From Choristoneura fumiferana (lineage: Eukaryota; Arthropoda; Insecta; Lepidoptera; Tortricidae): DNA of 64,000 nt. The notes beneath the pieces are model-generated. The model did not search any database, had not been told where the DNA came from, and was given only the letters and a program-made list of their open reading frames with translations. Shown in pieces: positions 19,881 through 32,330 of this stretch (its first letter is position 1; each line of letters begins with the position of its first letter). Both the position numbers and the translations under genes were made by a program. The stretch is from NCBI RefSeq assembly GCF_025370935.1, contig NC_133501.1, positions 5,895,880-5,959,879 on the forward strand. Reading direction: 5' to 3'.

Positions 19881-20833
19881 GGGTCCATATTGACTCGCAT
19901 AAAATCGATCCTCAGATTTTTTTTCCTGCTACCGATTTGTAGCCAGAATCATCACTCTTCCGAATTTTTTACTTCATAATTTTATTTGTCATAAATTTGT
20001 ACTACTACCAACTGAGGTCATAATAGTCAATTTTCAGAATATCGTGATTCATAACGTTGTCACTAAGATATTTTTTTACTCATAATGCTGGTTTTCATAT
20101 TTCTTTCATTCATAATCATCAATTTCAATAAACTTGTTAATCATAACATGTAAATATCGATACAGTTTTTTTAAACTTAAAACTGAAATTGTGATTATCC
20201 TACTTTACTGGTGACGGTTTGGTTCTGCAGTGGTCGCAGTTCTAACCTAACCTAACCTATACTAATGGCAGTAGTTTAGTTCTGTAGGGGTCGCAGTTTT
20301 AACTTAACCTAACCTACATTTCTGACATCTACTAAAACTTATGAGACGATTGAGGGTAAAATTCATATAAAATTGATTTTCTGACGAATTGTTTTTTCTT
20401 TGTTACTTACGTCTATTGTGGTTAAATAATGTCTGCAGTAATAACATCCAACAGATGGTTATTGCTTCGCCCATTGATAGCGTTGTCATCGAAATACTTA
20501 TTTTATCACATTTTTTTTCACTAAACGAAAGCAACGCAGGCCATAAACTGTATGACAGTGAAGCTTATAGCTACAAATAAGTCTGCTTTATATAATTATG
20601 ATAATGGAGTTTTATGAGTACAAAACAATATGACAAAAAAAGTATGACAAAAAAAAGAAGTACAAGAGATATTTATGACAACTGTCATTATGGTTTTAAA
20701 TGTTTCGGAGTTATGATCGGTAGTAATAGTGACCAAGTATTAATAGTGAGTATTATGACACAAAATTGTATGACAAACATTTTCGGAGTTCCAATAATCG
20801 GGGTTGAAAAATTATGCCAACTTTGGCGCACCC
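19881..20833. mobile_element. GGG-ended element with perfect 9-bp TSD (ATTATG-word type)
   Basis: 953 bp, opposite orientation to 10021-10910. Left end GGGTCCATATTGACTCG, right end AACTTTGGCGCACCC. It is flanked by perfect 9-bp duplications TAAAAATTC at 19872-19880 and 20834-20842. The body has many CATAAT/ATTATG words and, at 20225-20325, TCGCAGTTCTAACCTAACC modules (the complement of GGTTAGG...GCGA). No transposase frame is seen. Confidence 0.85.
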
Positions 20834-20900
20834 TAAAAATTCAAGTTATAAAGTTAATCGAAAAGGTAAAGTCCGCATCAAAAGTAGCTGCACACTTTTG

Positions 20901-21040
20901 TACAGTCAACGTCATAAATAAATGATCACTTTTGTACCTTGTCATTTTAACGTCATGTTTGAAAAGCCATACGAAATTTGTGTACCGACTGAAAGCGACA
21001 ATGTACAAAAGTGATCACTTACTTATGACGTTGACAGTAC
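20901..21040. mobile_element. Hairpin MITE, ACAGTCAACGTCATAA termini
   Basis: TACAGTCAACGTCATAAATA at the left and TTATGACGTTGACAGTA at the right; the arms also share TGATCACTTTTGTAC and its complement. The middle is about 65 bases. Confidence 0.8.
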
Positions 21041-22804
21041 TTTGTCGTTTTACAGCCACGTACTAAACGCCATGCAAGATTGCCAATGTGTAAATGCGAC
21101 AGAGTAAGAAAGTGATCCGCTACTTTTCATGCTAACTTTTTTTTCTTTTTATTAGCAGCATGAGAACGGAGCAGAGGTCGCTACACCTGTACAGACAATA
21201 GACCCTTTAGAGCGAAGTATCTAACCCGAAACTCAATACTTATGTTTGGTTTAATTTTGCCGCCGGTTCCCTTTTAGTTGCGGCATCCGCCCCCGCTCGG
21301 AGGCGCGGGTGTCGCGGGACCCGCCGCAGGTGCGAATCTATTTTTCGAACATAGGTAATCCGCCAGGAGCCGCCAGAGGGCGCCGCCCGCCCAGTCATGG
21401 AAACCGCGCGATTTGCGTACGACTGGCCCTACGCTACGAGGTGCAAAATTCGAACTTCACATCTCGCCGTTAAATTATCACGTATTTTTTCTTTCGACAA
21501 TTTAACAAATTACAACGATGTAGATAATTAAACTTCCACGTGATGTCACGGGCTACCACTCCCAAACTTTAGTGCGCACCATCTTTGGCATTTTTTAACC
21601 CCCGCCGCAAAAAGAGGGGTGTTCTAAGTTTGACCGCTAAGTGTGTCTGTGTGTCTATCTGTGAAACCGTAGCTCTTAAACGGGTGGACCGATTAGCATG
21701 CGGTTTTTTTATGTGAAATCAGGTTTTTAGTTTGATTTAAATGAAGTTTCAGAAGCGTTTAGATACTTCGCTCTAATCTGCTAGAATATTTTTAGACACA
21801 ATCGTACATCTATAGGACATTGGAGCCATGTTCAAGAATTTTATGTGGACGAAAATGGCGCCTTCTTTTATGAGGTTCTCTAGCTAAATGACTCGCTGGT
21901 CTCGTGCCAAGAGCGTTTTAACTTATACACGATACGTAATTCCTCAATCTCTCGGGGAAGTTATTACCAAGTGAATAGAATAAACGACTTGCTCTCTGTG
22001 TACTCTTAGACCTTGCGAAATGCCTGCAATATGTGTTTTTCGGAAGCTTTTCTTTAGCTTGCCCCGTTTATTTATTTGTTTGTTTAAGTTAAGTCTTTGA
22101 TGCTGAATTTGACCCACTCGCAGTAGTCCGATTGATTTGAAATTTAGCATAATTATGTAAATTTGGTGACAATATATTAATCTGGTAAGAATGAGATGTT
22201 GACTACATGAGATAAAGTCATTTAATTTTTGCGAGTCGGTCATTTTGAGATGTAGACTATGAGCGATGTGGTCATTTTGCGATCTAGTCATTCTACTAGT
22301 GACCCATGACGTCTTGGTGGTCTTGCAACTCCTCAATGGTTAATAAATAGTATCGACTTGAAATTTAGTACGGATATGCAGTTTAAATGATAGTGAAAAA
22401 ACATTCAACAAAAAGCACAATCAGCAAAAAAATATCTTGAATAAAAAAATATTTTATTAACAAACTTATTTACAGTTTTAACCCGCAAAGCTCCGGTATT
22501 TCTAGAGTCTGCAAAAATATTTAATTACAATTAAATATTGGGTGATTTGGAAGCTGCACCACCCTAAAGTCTCAGTAGGTACATAATTCGTTCACAATCA
22601 TAATTATTAAGTAAAACCACCACACTTTTAATTGCAGAGTGACCATGATACACTTAATAAATAATTAAATACTTTTTGTTTGCAACGTTAAGAAACTATG
22701 GGCCACACTCATCTTACTAATACTGGTACGATTTTATACAATATACTGCCCTCGTGAGCAAAACGGCGGGATCTCAAAAATAAGAAATCACTTCAAAACA
22801 TATT

Positions 22805-23290
22805 ATATATAGGTCACCGTGTGGTGCGGAATTGTCTTAAGCTACCCAATAGTATTATTAATAACTCAAGTGGTTTTTTTTGAGATACCGCCTTTTTGCT
22901 TAGTTGGGTGGAATAGTAAGTAGTCTCAACTATCTGAATCCTGCAGGGCTGGTACTGCACACGTCTCCAGACTGTAGAAATAAGTTGACGAAAACTAGCA
23001 GTGAATAAGTGGTTGCAGGTGGTAGGACCTTGTGCAAGGTCCGCCCGGATTGCTACCACCATCTTGCTCGCTAACCCTGCCGTGAAGCACTGCACTGTTG
23101 TGTTTCGGCGTGGAGAGTAAGACAGCCGGTAAAATTACTGGCACTTGAGGTACCTATCCCATCTTAGGCCTCTAGGTTGGCAACGCATCTGCAATCCCCT
23201 GGTGTTGCAGGTGTCTATGGGCGGTGGATGATCTCTTACCATCAGGGACACACTTGCTCGTTTTCCATCCAGTCGAATAAAAAAAAAACA
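22805..23290 (+). repeat. Retroelement 3' region ending in an A-rich tail
   Basis: Blocks GGTGGTAGGACCTTGTGCAA, GGATTGCTACCACCATCTTG, TGCACTGTTGTGTTTCGGCG, then the GTCTATGGGCGGTGG/CTCTTACCATC block and CATCCAGTCGAATAAAAAAA. The copy at 62965-63226 has the same order. The uniform A-rich 3' end suggests a non-LTR element or its SINE. Confidence 0.7.
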
Positions 23291-23994
23291 GAGCCCGTTC
23301 CACCCTTGCGTTCCACCCGCCCACTATTATAGCAAACGCGCGTGTGGCAGCCCCGCGCGGGCGGCGCTCGCTGGCCGCCAGCCGCCAGCCGCGCTTATCG
23401 AGGGCTGCCACTCGCACACACACTCTCACGAGATATCGTATCACACAAACACACGCACACAATATCATTAATATTTCTGAACTACTCCACGGCTTTAGGA
23501 TCGTATTAATTTGGGATAGGAATAACAATAAAGGGGTGACAGTAGTTGGGTTTAACTTTAATGATAAAAGATGAGTCCTTGCAAATGAAAAACTAATGGA
23601 GTCCTCGCACACTGAGGATATCTTTTTACAAAACAAAACAAGCAAAACATTTACAAACTCAAACTCAAAACATTTATTGACAACAAAAACACAGTAAAAA
23701 CATAAATAGAAGAAGAGAGAAAAATTGGAGACATTGATTTAGTTTGTATTATGTTAATAGATAAGTAGGTGCTTATTAATGTTTGGTTGGTGACACTAGT
23801 ATCAGTTGTTATAACGATGCTAAACGTTGTAACCGAACAGTTTGCAGTTTCCGAAATAAATCGTTCGTCCATAATAATATGAAACAGTTGGGATTAATAC
23901 TAAAAGCCAGACAGCTAACAGCCAGAATCACAGTAATTTTACAACACATACAACAACAAACCCTGTACCCCCCCCCCCCCGTTACCCTTGTAGT

Positions 23995-24205
23995 GACGAG
24001 TTAGAATTAGACCTCTCCATGTTTTCCGTGGATGTCATAGAGGCTACTGAGGAGTGTAGGTAAGGTATAACGTAGGCCACAGGCTGGCAACCTGTCACTA
24101 TTGTACCGGTTTTGTCAAACTTAAAACCTAAATTTGCTAAAAGTTGGCTCCGAAGCGGTATCGTTTCGTGTGCTCTGCCTAACCCATTTGGGAATACAGG
24201 CGTGA

Positions 24206-24278
<73 letters not shown>

Positions 24279-24282
24279 AACA
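23995..24282 (+). repeat. Dispersed repeat ending in a long GT microsatellite
   Basis: Begins AGTTAGAATTAGACCTCTCC, contains GGTAAGGTATAACGTAGGCC, GCAACCTGTCACTATTGTACC and GGCTCCGAAGCGGTATCG, and ends GGGAATACAGGCGTGATG followed by (GT)n from about 24208 to 24275. The copy at 34717-36012 (interrupted) and the 3' fragment at 42290-42392 also run directly into GT repeats. Confidence 0.8.
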
Positions 24283-24454
24283 ACAAATAAAAAATAATAC
24301 AGGTGTGTGCACCCTACCGCGATCGAGTTAGGCGCCAATCAGCGCGTAATCCGATGAGAGACGTTGGGGGAAGGATGGGGGGGGGGGTGCATGCGCCACA
24401 TTTACAACTACCTGCGACATAAACGGGTCACTTCAGCATCTGATAGGCGTCCTC

Positions 24455-24665
24455 TAAAGCAGCAATTCCACCAATAATGTGCGAGGATGTGTTGCGAGGG
24501 ATACGTTTTTCATTAACTAACAGAAATGCTTCGTTTACACATCCTCGCACAGCACAGCTTTAGTGGAAACAGCTGAGCGGAGCGAGGCGAGGTACTTAAA
24601 TGAAGCGTTTCTATTGGTTCATGATGAACATATTCCTCGTACTTCTCTGGTGGAAACGCTGCTCA
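24455..24665. mobile_element. MITE, TCTCTGGTGGAAAC family
   Basis: Two-armed element: AGCAATTCCACC...GTGCGAGGATGTGTTGCGAGG then TCATTAACTAACAGAAATGC and the complementary TGAAGCGTTTCTATTGGTTC...CTCTGGTGGAAACGCTGC. Related to 11265-11375, 37825-37945 and 39940-40130. Confidence 0.65.
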
Positions 24666-24744
24666 AGGCTGGGTATAGTTTGAAACATCAAAGGCAGCTG
24701 TCATTTAGAGATTTATTGAGATTTAATGTACTTTTAAAAGATTT

Positions 24745-24886
24745 AGGACCGGTTTCACCACCTATTGATAAATTTTATGTGACAGATAAATGTGATGCCG
24801 TCTCTGTTTATTCGGACAAAACAAACAGAGATAGCATCACCGACATCTGTCACATAAAATTTATAAATGAGTGGTGAAGTGAAACA
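24745..24886. mobile_element. Hairpin MITE, diverged copy of the TTTCACCA family
   Basis: CCGGTTTCACCACCTATTGA at the left and GAGTGGTGAAGTGAAACAGC at the right. The internal AAATGTGATGCCGTCTCTGT with its complement aligns with the middle of 17456-17596. Confidence 0.7.
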
Positions 24887-26274
24887 GCATCTCTAACCAA
24901 GGAGTTAAAGTATTAGAAGACCGAATAGGTTAGAGTACCCGACTACGGAGCTTCTGGTCCCGGTGCACATATTTTGTATGAAAAATAACCATAAAAAAAC
25001 ATTTTTAAAACAAGCTTTTTTTGCTGACTGTACTTTTTGTTGACTTTACTTGCATTGTCACACAAACTACATTAGCATATCAAATTTCAAGTCGATGCTA
25101 TTAACCGTTGAAGAGTTCCGTCCTGCGGTGACGATACTGGCTTGACTACCAGGATATTACTACTAGAGTACCTACTGTATTGTCACGCAATTTTCATGAG
25201 TATTGCAAATTTCAAGTCAGTCTGACTAGTGGAAGTTGGTCAAATTTAACTTGCAAGATTTGATTACATACATACACAGAGACAACGGGACAGGTGAAAC
25301 TAAATAAAAGCTTGTAAAAATATGAAAGTTTGTTCTCGAATTTCGGGTGTTTTATGCAGATGGGAGGTCACGACCCTCATTACTGGGGATACGACACAAG
25401 GAGGAGGAGGAGGATCGGGATAAAATGTAACTAATTTATCTGTTATTCCAAATGTCCTATACACCAAATTTTATCCAAATCGATCCAGCTGTTTGAGCAA
25501 TCATACACATATTCACATATGTACTTATACATTTATAACATCAGTAGGATATTATTTCAAACCCGCCTTCTTACAGTTGCACCGTATAAACTCTCGCTAC
25601 GCTCGGTACGTTTACTGCAACTCGTCCCCGCGAAGTTCCTCCGCTCCACAATAGAGCTGAGCTGAGCCCGTGCCAAAGATGCAACAAAGCGCTAACTGTT
25701 ACACAACGAGACGAGCCGTTCGTATTTGGAGCAATTGAAATACTTGTAGGGTTCCGTACGAGAACACTCCTAGGGGACCGCACCTGAGGGTGTCAACGGG
25801 CAGTATTGCTAAGGTCCAAGTCAAGTCCGCAAGCACTTATGAATGTCAATAAAAAATTAACATCAGTTAGGGAAAGCTTCTGTTGAGAAGAATCCGGCAA
25901 GAAACTCAACGAGGGTCCGATTTGTTGTTTGATACATAAAACTGTATCTTTTGAACCATAGTGGATAGATACTTGAAATTATACCGATTGTGCCGTTGTT
26001 AGCAAAATCCTAAGTGGTTTGAACTATGATCTCTCAAGGCTCGCACTTCAGAATTTTTTTTTTGCGGAAATATACTTGTCATCTATCATATTTTTTTCAG
26101 TGAGGAAACCTGCACCCACCCGCGAAGCAATCCAACGGTGTGTGTGTGTGTGTAGTTCCCGGTGCACTTAGAGCCGGCGCGGGGCCTGCAGCTAATTTTA
26201 TCACGGGCCCTTTATTTGATCATTTTGATACCATCTCTTTCTTTGGCGGCGGTTTGTGTTGGATTTGTGGTAGC

Positions 26275-26460
26275 AGTTGTACAGTCAGCCAAGAAATTGG
26301 TCTACCACCCTACGGTCGATGTTCATTTGAACTTCATGAGACAACAAGGTCGATTTCTCCTTGCAATAATGTTATGACAGTGACAATTGCTCTCTTTATT
26401 ATTTTGTATTTACGTCATGTCATGTGTCAAGTTTGAATTGACAACTGACATCGTCGTGTT
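26275..26460. mobile_element. MITE fragment, CAGCCAA...GGTCTACCACCCT family
   Basis: ACAGTCAGCCAAGAAATTGG and TCTACCACCCTACGGTCGAT match one end of the element at 34320-34494 and of 27860-28020. The opposite end near 26430-26450 is diverged. Confidence 0.5.
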
Positions 26461-26834
26461 TTGTTTAAGCATTATTTCAATAAGTCGGCCAATTCGTAAA
26501 CGGCTGAAGTTCTTTACTATGGGGTTCAAAAGTCACTTTGGTTATTCTCGAATTAACTAATTCAATTATCATTTATCATCGCGAATTTAGAGCCAATTTT
26601 CAAGTTTATTCCTATCTATCAGCGTAACTAAAACAGTGCTCGTCTACAAATATATTTGTATTAAAATATAATTTTTTGCTCTGTTTTATTTAGCTTTGCA
26701 AAATAATTAACAATGATAGAAGAAACAATTAGATTATTTTTATTGAATAATCATTTTATATTATTATAATACCAATTAGTAAATAAGAAACTTCAGCTGT
26801 CAGTCTATATTTCTGGTTGTGAGAAAATCTTCGT

Positions 26835-27530
26835 TACAGTGTCGCTCAAGAGCTTCGCGTGTTCGCTCGTGGCGGTTGCACCATCTTTGAACCATAAGGC
26901 CCCAAAGGTTTTCGATTGGGCTTAAATTAGGGGATTCACAGAACACAGTATTACTCTAATCTAAATCTAAGTGCTGTCTGGCGAAATTCAATCGATTATT
27001 TTTATGATTTTCAGTCATATCATTTTTTTTTTGCGTAATGTCTATAATGCAAGCCCATATAATGCAAGTGATTTCTGATTGTTTGAGTAGTAACATCAAA
27101 CATCATTTCTCTTTGATCGTCTGAGATTTCACGACGACGACCGCTGCGATGACGATCATTTAAGTATCCCTCTTCGCCATCACGTGCAATCCATAAACGA
27201 ACTGCTTGCCTCTAAAATTAAGACAAATAAATATAGGAGTAATGAGACTATGAGAGTGTAATGTTTAAACTACGTCAGCGTCAGCAAAAATATAGATTTA
27301 TTTAACTATATTTTCACTTCACATACTTTTCACGAGGATTAGGACCTCGCAAAACCTTGCCGCCCGGAGCCTCGCACATGGTAAGGCCGCCGCTGAACTA
27401 CGTCTTGGTGAACTAAATGACACTTACGAAACACATTTAGATGCCTAGAAATCAAACTATTACTGGAGCCCTCGTTATGGAGTGCTATAATATTAGCTCG
27501 TTCGGCTCTTGATAAATTACGAGGCATTAC
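26835..27530 (-). pseudogene. Tc1/mariner-type transposase remnant
   Basis: Reading the minus strand from 27527: MPRNLSRAERANIIALHNEG then SSNSLISRHLNV, an HTH DNA-binding start. Around 27210-27065 comes RQAVRLWIARDGEEGYLND then RHRSGRRREISDDQRE (second HTH). Around 26935-26845 comes PNLSPIENLWGLMVQRWCNR, the D.SPIENLW block near the third catalytic acid of Tc1/mariner DDE domains. Most of the DDE domain is deleted, so the element is non-functional. Ends were not defined. Confidence 0.75.
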
Positions 27531-27859
27531 CGAAATAAATTAGAATAATATTATAAGAAACACTTTTGTTGAATTTACGTTGACAAAAATACTTGACACT
27601 TGTCAGTGATAATTTATTTTTCAGTTGCAAAAAGTTTTTCTTGAAAAAAGATCGAAATGGTTTAATTGAAGGGTTTAATTATAACATTACCGCAAAATAA
27701 TAGCCTACTGCATTTATAACAAAGGTCAAAATCAAAATAATATATGACTTTAAATGTCAGGAATCTCAAATAATAGACAATACGTCATATTTGTGCATCT
27801 CTTACACTCCGTTAGAAAAGTCAACCTTAGTGATAATTTGATCTCACAGAAACTTTCGT

Positions 27860-28020
27860 CAAAACTGGTAGACCACTTTCTTGGCCGACTGTACCATCAG
27901 CCAAACATGTGGTCTACCACCCTAAAGTTGATACTCGCTTGCACGAGCTTGCATGTCATAACATAAAACGATAGTGCCAATAGACGTGTCTGTCAACTTG
28001 AAAGTTTGACTTTAGCGGCC
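27860..28020. mobile_element. MITE pieces, GTGGTCTACCACCCT family
   Basis: Contains GGTAGACCACTTTCTTGGCC followed directly by CATCAGCCAAACATGTGGTC, that is, a right-end-like and a left-end-like sequence side by side, then TACCACCCTAAAGTTGATAC and AGACGTGTCTGTCAACTTGA shared with 34320-34494. Confidence 0.6.
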
Positions 28021-28078
28021 ACTGACTGCACTGGGAATTACAGCAAAGCCCTTTTCGTAAAAGCCGGTCTTTAGCCCA

Positions 28079-28079
<1 letters not shown>

Positions 28080-28119
<40 letters not shown>
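28080..28119. repeat. CA dinucleotide microsatellite
   Basis: About 19 uninterrupted AC units. It produces artefactual frames on the minus strand. Confidence 0.95.
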
Positions 28120-28614
28120 GCAGAGATGAGGTGATCCATCTGTGCACGTGCCAACGTGTGCGTGTGTTGTGTGACCAACTAGCGGTCCCCGAACGACCTT
28201 CGCGTGCGGCGGCGGGGAGCGGCGGTCGAGCTGTTTCACTGACGCTGAATACTGTTAATGAGGTCCATTTTTAACCCCTAACGCAAAAACAGGGGTGTTA
28301 TAAGTTAGACCGCTATGTGTGTCTGTCTGTGGCACTGTCGCTCTTAAGCGGGTGAACCGATTTCACCGGTTTTTTTATTTGAAAGCAGGGTTTCTAGCGA
28401 TGGAACAATTTTTTGTTGGTTAGGTTATTAACCCCCGGCGCAAAAAGAGGGTGTTATAAGTCAAAGACAGAAGACATTTATTAACACTCACAAAGTAACA
28501 TACCTAAATACAACAAAATTTAAGCAATACATACAAAACAAAAAGATGTGTCGCCTATGTCTGTCTATCTGGCATTGTAGTTCTCAAACGGATAGACCGA
28601 TTTCAATGCAGTTT

Positions 28615-29050
28615 TTTAGGGTTCCGTAGCCAAAATGGCAAAAACGGAACCCTTATAGTTTCGCCATGTCTGGCTGTCTGTTCGTCCGTCCGCGGCTTTG
28701 CTCAGGGACTATCAATGCTAGAAAGCGGTAATTTTGCACGGAAATATGTAAACTACGGCGACAAAATGGTACAAAAAAAAACAAAAAAAATTTTTTTAGG
28801 ATTCCTCCCGTAGACGTAAAGTGGGGGTGATATTTTTCTCATCCAACCCTATAGTGTCAGGTATATCGTTTCATAGGTCTTTTAAAACCATTAGGGGGTT
28901 GCTAAAACGATTTTTCGATTCAGTGATTTGTTTGCAAAATATTCAACTTTAAAGTGCAAATTTTCATTAAAATCGAGCGTCCCCCCCCTCTAAAATCTAA
29001 ACGGGTGGGTGGAAAAATTTGAAAAAATTCACGATGGTTTTCTTGATAAT
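28615..29050 (-). repeat. Dispersed repeat, AGGGTTCCG / CGGAACCC family
   Basis: Starts AGGGTTCCGTAGCCAAAATG and carries GGGACTATCAATGCTAGAAA, the TTTTTCTCATCCAACCC block and TTTCATTAAAATCGAGCG, in reverse order to 7550-8165. Confidence 0.7.
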
Positions 29051-31114
29051 TATTAGAAAGAAAGAAAAAAAATAATGTGTCTGTCCATTCTTCCAAACTT
29101 CTTGTAAACATAGTTTTCATCACACTTGCTCGTAAACAGTGTCGTCAGATGCAGGCTACCTTGGTTGCAACCCCCCAAATAAAACCCTCGACCTTAATGT
29201 GCTTGTCATGAAACCCGGTGGTCGGTAAATGAGTTTGTTACTGCATGGTGTGCTGCTACTCCGTGGCACATGCTGCGGAGGGGGGGAGGGCGGAGTTTTT
29301 CTTTTACAAATATACAATTTTACTCGCAAATGTGATGAAAAACATTGTATGTCGCACGGGCGGAACTAGAATTACGAAAAACGTAAAAGACTCTCGTTCG
29401 TAATTCTTTGTTTACCGCCCTTAAGACACAATGTACTATTACAATACAAGCGATGTTCGGGTGTTTCTATACCAGTGGCGTGGCGTCAGATATTTCCGTA
29501 GTAAAGCCGAAGCAATGATCGCTTACATCTTGTTGTTGTTGTTATATTTTGTAAATGTTAATAATAATAAATTCATTTATTATATAGGACAAGCCGGGGT
29601 AATAGGGTTCTATGGACACTTCGCCACTGCTAACTGCCCATTCCAACATTTTACTGGCCAATCACTTATTAAACTGCTTTTATATTTTTTATACCTCAAT
29701 TGTAGGATGCAATAGCAGCTGAATTTTGTTTTTATTGCAGCTCATGTTTTACTGCAATGGTAATTTACCAACGACCAGAAAATAAAATATCTGCCCATTA
29801 TTATTTCCCCTCTCAACTGATCATAATAACAGCACTAATGTTTTAAAAACATGTTGTAAAAAATATTTGCCTTTACCTATTCCTGGTTTCTGAGTTCTCC
29901 CCCCTTCTACTGATAGGTACACTGATACCCTGATATGCAGCTGGAAGGTAAATATAGCGGCGGTCAATCGCAAATGTCGAATCTGTTACATACGTAGCTA
30001 TTACATAATCTGATTGGTTCATCATAAGAATGTATTCGATTTACGAAAACACGATAAACAATAAAAAAGTTCAATTCAACAAGATCCGATTAAACCCGAT
30101 TACCGTAACAAGGCTCTGTGTCCATCGTTCCGAGTTCAACCTTAAACCAATAGCCACGGGGTTTAATTCAAATAGAGAAAAAGGTATTGAAATGAACGAC
30201 AAAAGGACTTCGCCGTCGCCGGAAATTAAAAGAAACCTTTTTTGCGACTGTTTCGTGAAATTCAATGTTTTTACCTTTTGCTCGCGTTCGTATGTGGGTT
30301 ACCTACCTATTATTATGTGTGTTAAGTGGGTGGATTTTAGGAGCATCAAAAGAAACACATACCTACTTAGTAATGGTAGTCTAGCGATATGAAATAGAAA
30401 TAGAAAAATGTATTCGCTCTTCACACAGTGCGTAGAACGTAATGAAAATACATTTAAAAATACAATTTAAGCACTATGAAATTCGAAAACCGAAGTTCGC
30501 CGGAGCGGTTACCGTCCCTCTCACTCTCGTATTAAATAAAGCGTCAGTGGGACGGCGAGATACGAAGCCCGAATCTCGCAGCAGCTCAAAATTAAAAAGA
30601 ATAAAACAGTACTAGCAAGACCGGTCTGAGTTAGCCTTGGGGGAGGCATGTCCAGCAGTGACATGATGATGATGATGAGTTATTTATTATAAAATAAGAT
30701 TACTAATACGAATAACAAACTTGTTTTTTTGATTACTCCTCTACCACTCAAAGGTTGACTGGCAGAGATCCCTGCAGGGATAAGTCCGCCTTTGTAATTT
30801 TTTTTTTTTTTTTTTTATTTGACTGGATGGCAAACGAGCAAACACTGCTTTTTATGTAACCTTTTTGTTTTTCCTTTTTGTACAATAAAGAGTATGAAAC
30901 AAACAAACAAACAAAATTCTCCTCTTTTGCCGCAGAAAGATTATAAATCCATTGACAGACACACACACACACACACATACATATTATTATAATGATAAGG
31001 GTTGCCATTTCTTAATTTTAGGTCTGTTAATTATATATATATATATAACTAGCTTTTGCCCGCGACTTCGTCCGCGTGTACTTTAGTTATCAGGGCATAT
31101 GTTTTAATTCTTCT

Positions 31115-31610
31115 TCTTCTTTGTCGTGTTCTTCATTCCTGAAGGTCGTGCCCGTCTTGAAAAGCCTTTACGGAGACGTTGACGAACTGCTTCCACACCA
31201 CTCTGTCCTCGGCCTGTATCAGCGCTGCATGCAAAGTGAGCCCCGTGATCGCCTTAATTTGATCCGACCATCGGGTTAGTGACCGTCCTCTGGGCCTTTT
31301 CCCCTCTATTTTGCCTAGCACTATCAGTTTCTCGAGGTTGTCTAACTCCCTTCGAGCGATATGGCCAAAATAGCCGAGTACTCGCTGGTAGCAGGTCGTG
31401 GACAATCTGGTTCTGACATTCAGCTGGTCGAGAATGGATTTGTTGGTTCTCTTTGCTGTCCACGGTATGCGTAGCATCCTCCTCCAACACCACATCTCAA
31501 ACGCTTCGATCTTTTTCCGGTCAGCCGCACGAATAGACCACGATTCAGAGCCATACAGAAAGATCGAGAAGACCAGAGATTGCACAATCTTTACCCCCAT
31601 TTTACCCCTT
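31115..31610 (-). pseudogene. Endonuclease-reverse transcriptase C-terminal fragment
   Basis: 155-residue open minus-strand frame starting MGVKIVQSLVFSIFLYGSES. Further on it has EAFEMWCWRRMLRIPWTAKR, LGYFGHIARRE and GKIEGKRPRGRSLTRWSDQI. This is the well-known C-terminus of insect non-LTR ORF2 proteins after the RT domain (YGSE.W, FEMWCWRRML.I.WT..RTN, GHI.RR). The catalytic YADD and endonuclease parts are missing, so it is a truncated insertion inside a Helitron. Confidence 0.9.
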
Positions 31611-32330
31611 TAAAGGTAATTTTATCAATTTCACCTACACAGATAATTTTTAATTCTAATCAAGAACTTGTATACCTATTTTCATACTTCTAAGTCCAGA
31701 AATGAGAAAAATTTTCATACTATCTTACCCCCCATTTTACCCTTTAGGGGGGAATTTTATCCATTTCACCTACACAGATAATATTTCATTGTAATCGAGA
31801 ACTTATATACCTATTTTCATACCTCTAGGGCTAGAAATGAGAAAATCTCCATACAAACTTTACCCCCCATTTTACCCTTTTAGGGGGGAATTTTAACCAT
31901 TTCACTTACACAGCTGATTTTTAATTGTAGTTGAAACTCATACACCTATTTTCATACTTTTAAGTCCAGAAATGAGAAAATTTCCATACAAACTTTACCC
32001 CCCTATTTTACCCCTTTAGTGGGGAATTTTATCCATTCCACTTACACAGATAATTTTTAAAAGTAATCGAGAACTCAAACACCTATTTTCATACTTCTAA
32101 GTCCAGAAATGAGAAATTTCCATACAAACTTTACCCCTCTATTTTACCCCTTTAAGGGGGAATTTTATCCATTTCATCTAAATACATAATTTTTTATTGC
32201 AATCGAGAACTTATACACCTATTTGCATACTTCTAAGTCCAGAAATGAGAAAATTACATATAAACTTCACCCCCCTATTTCACCCCCTTAGGGGATGAAT
32301 TTCTAAAAATCCTTTCTTAGTGCTCACTTA
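31590..32330. repeat. Tandem repeat of about 135 bp, six units
   Basis: Units begin near 31590, 31724, 31860, 31996, 32131 and 32266. Each has TTTACCCCCCATTTTACCCC, AATTTTATCCATTTCACCTA, a CACAGATAATTTTTAATTG block and CACCTATTTTCATACTTCTA-type sequence. Confidence 0.9.

Noticed and set aside
23982..24338. Poly-(His-Thr) and poly-(Val-Cys) frames
   Set aside because: Direct translation of the GT/CA microsatellite.
31590..32330. CRISPR-like regular array
   Set aside because: Units of about 135 bp are similar along their whole length with no unique spacers, and the genome is an insect's.
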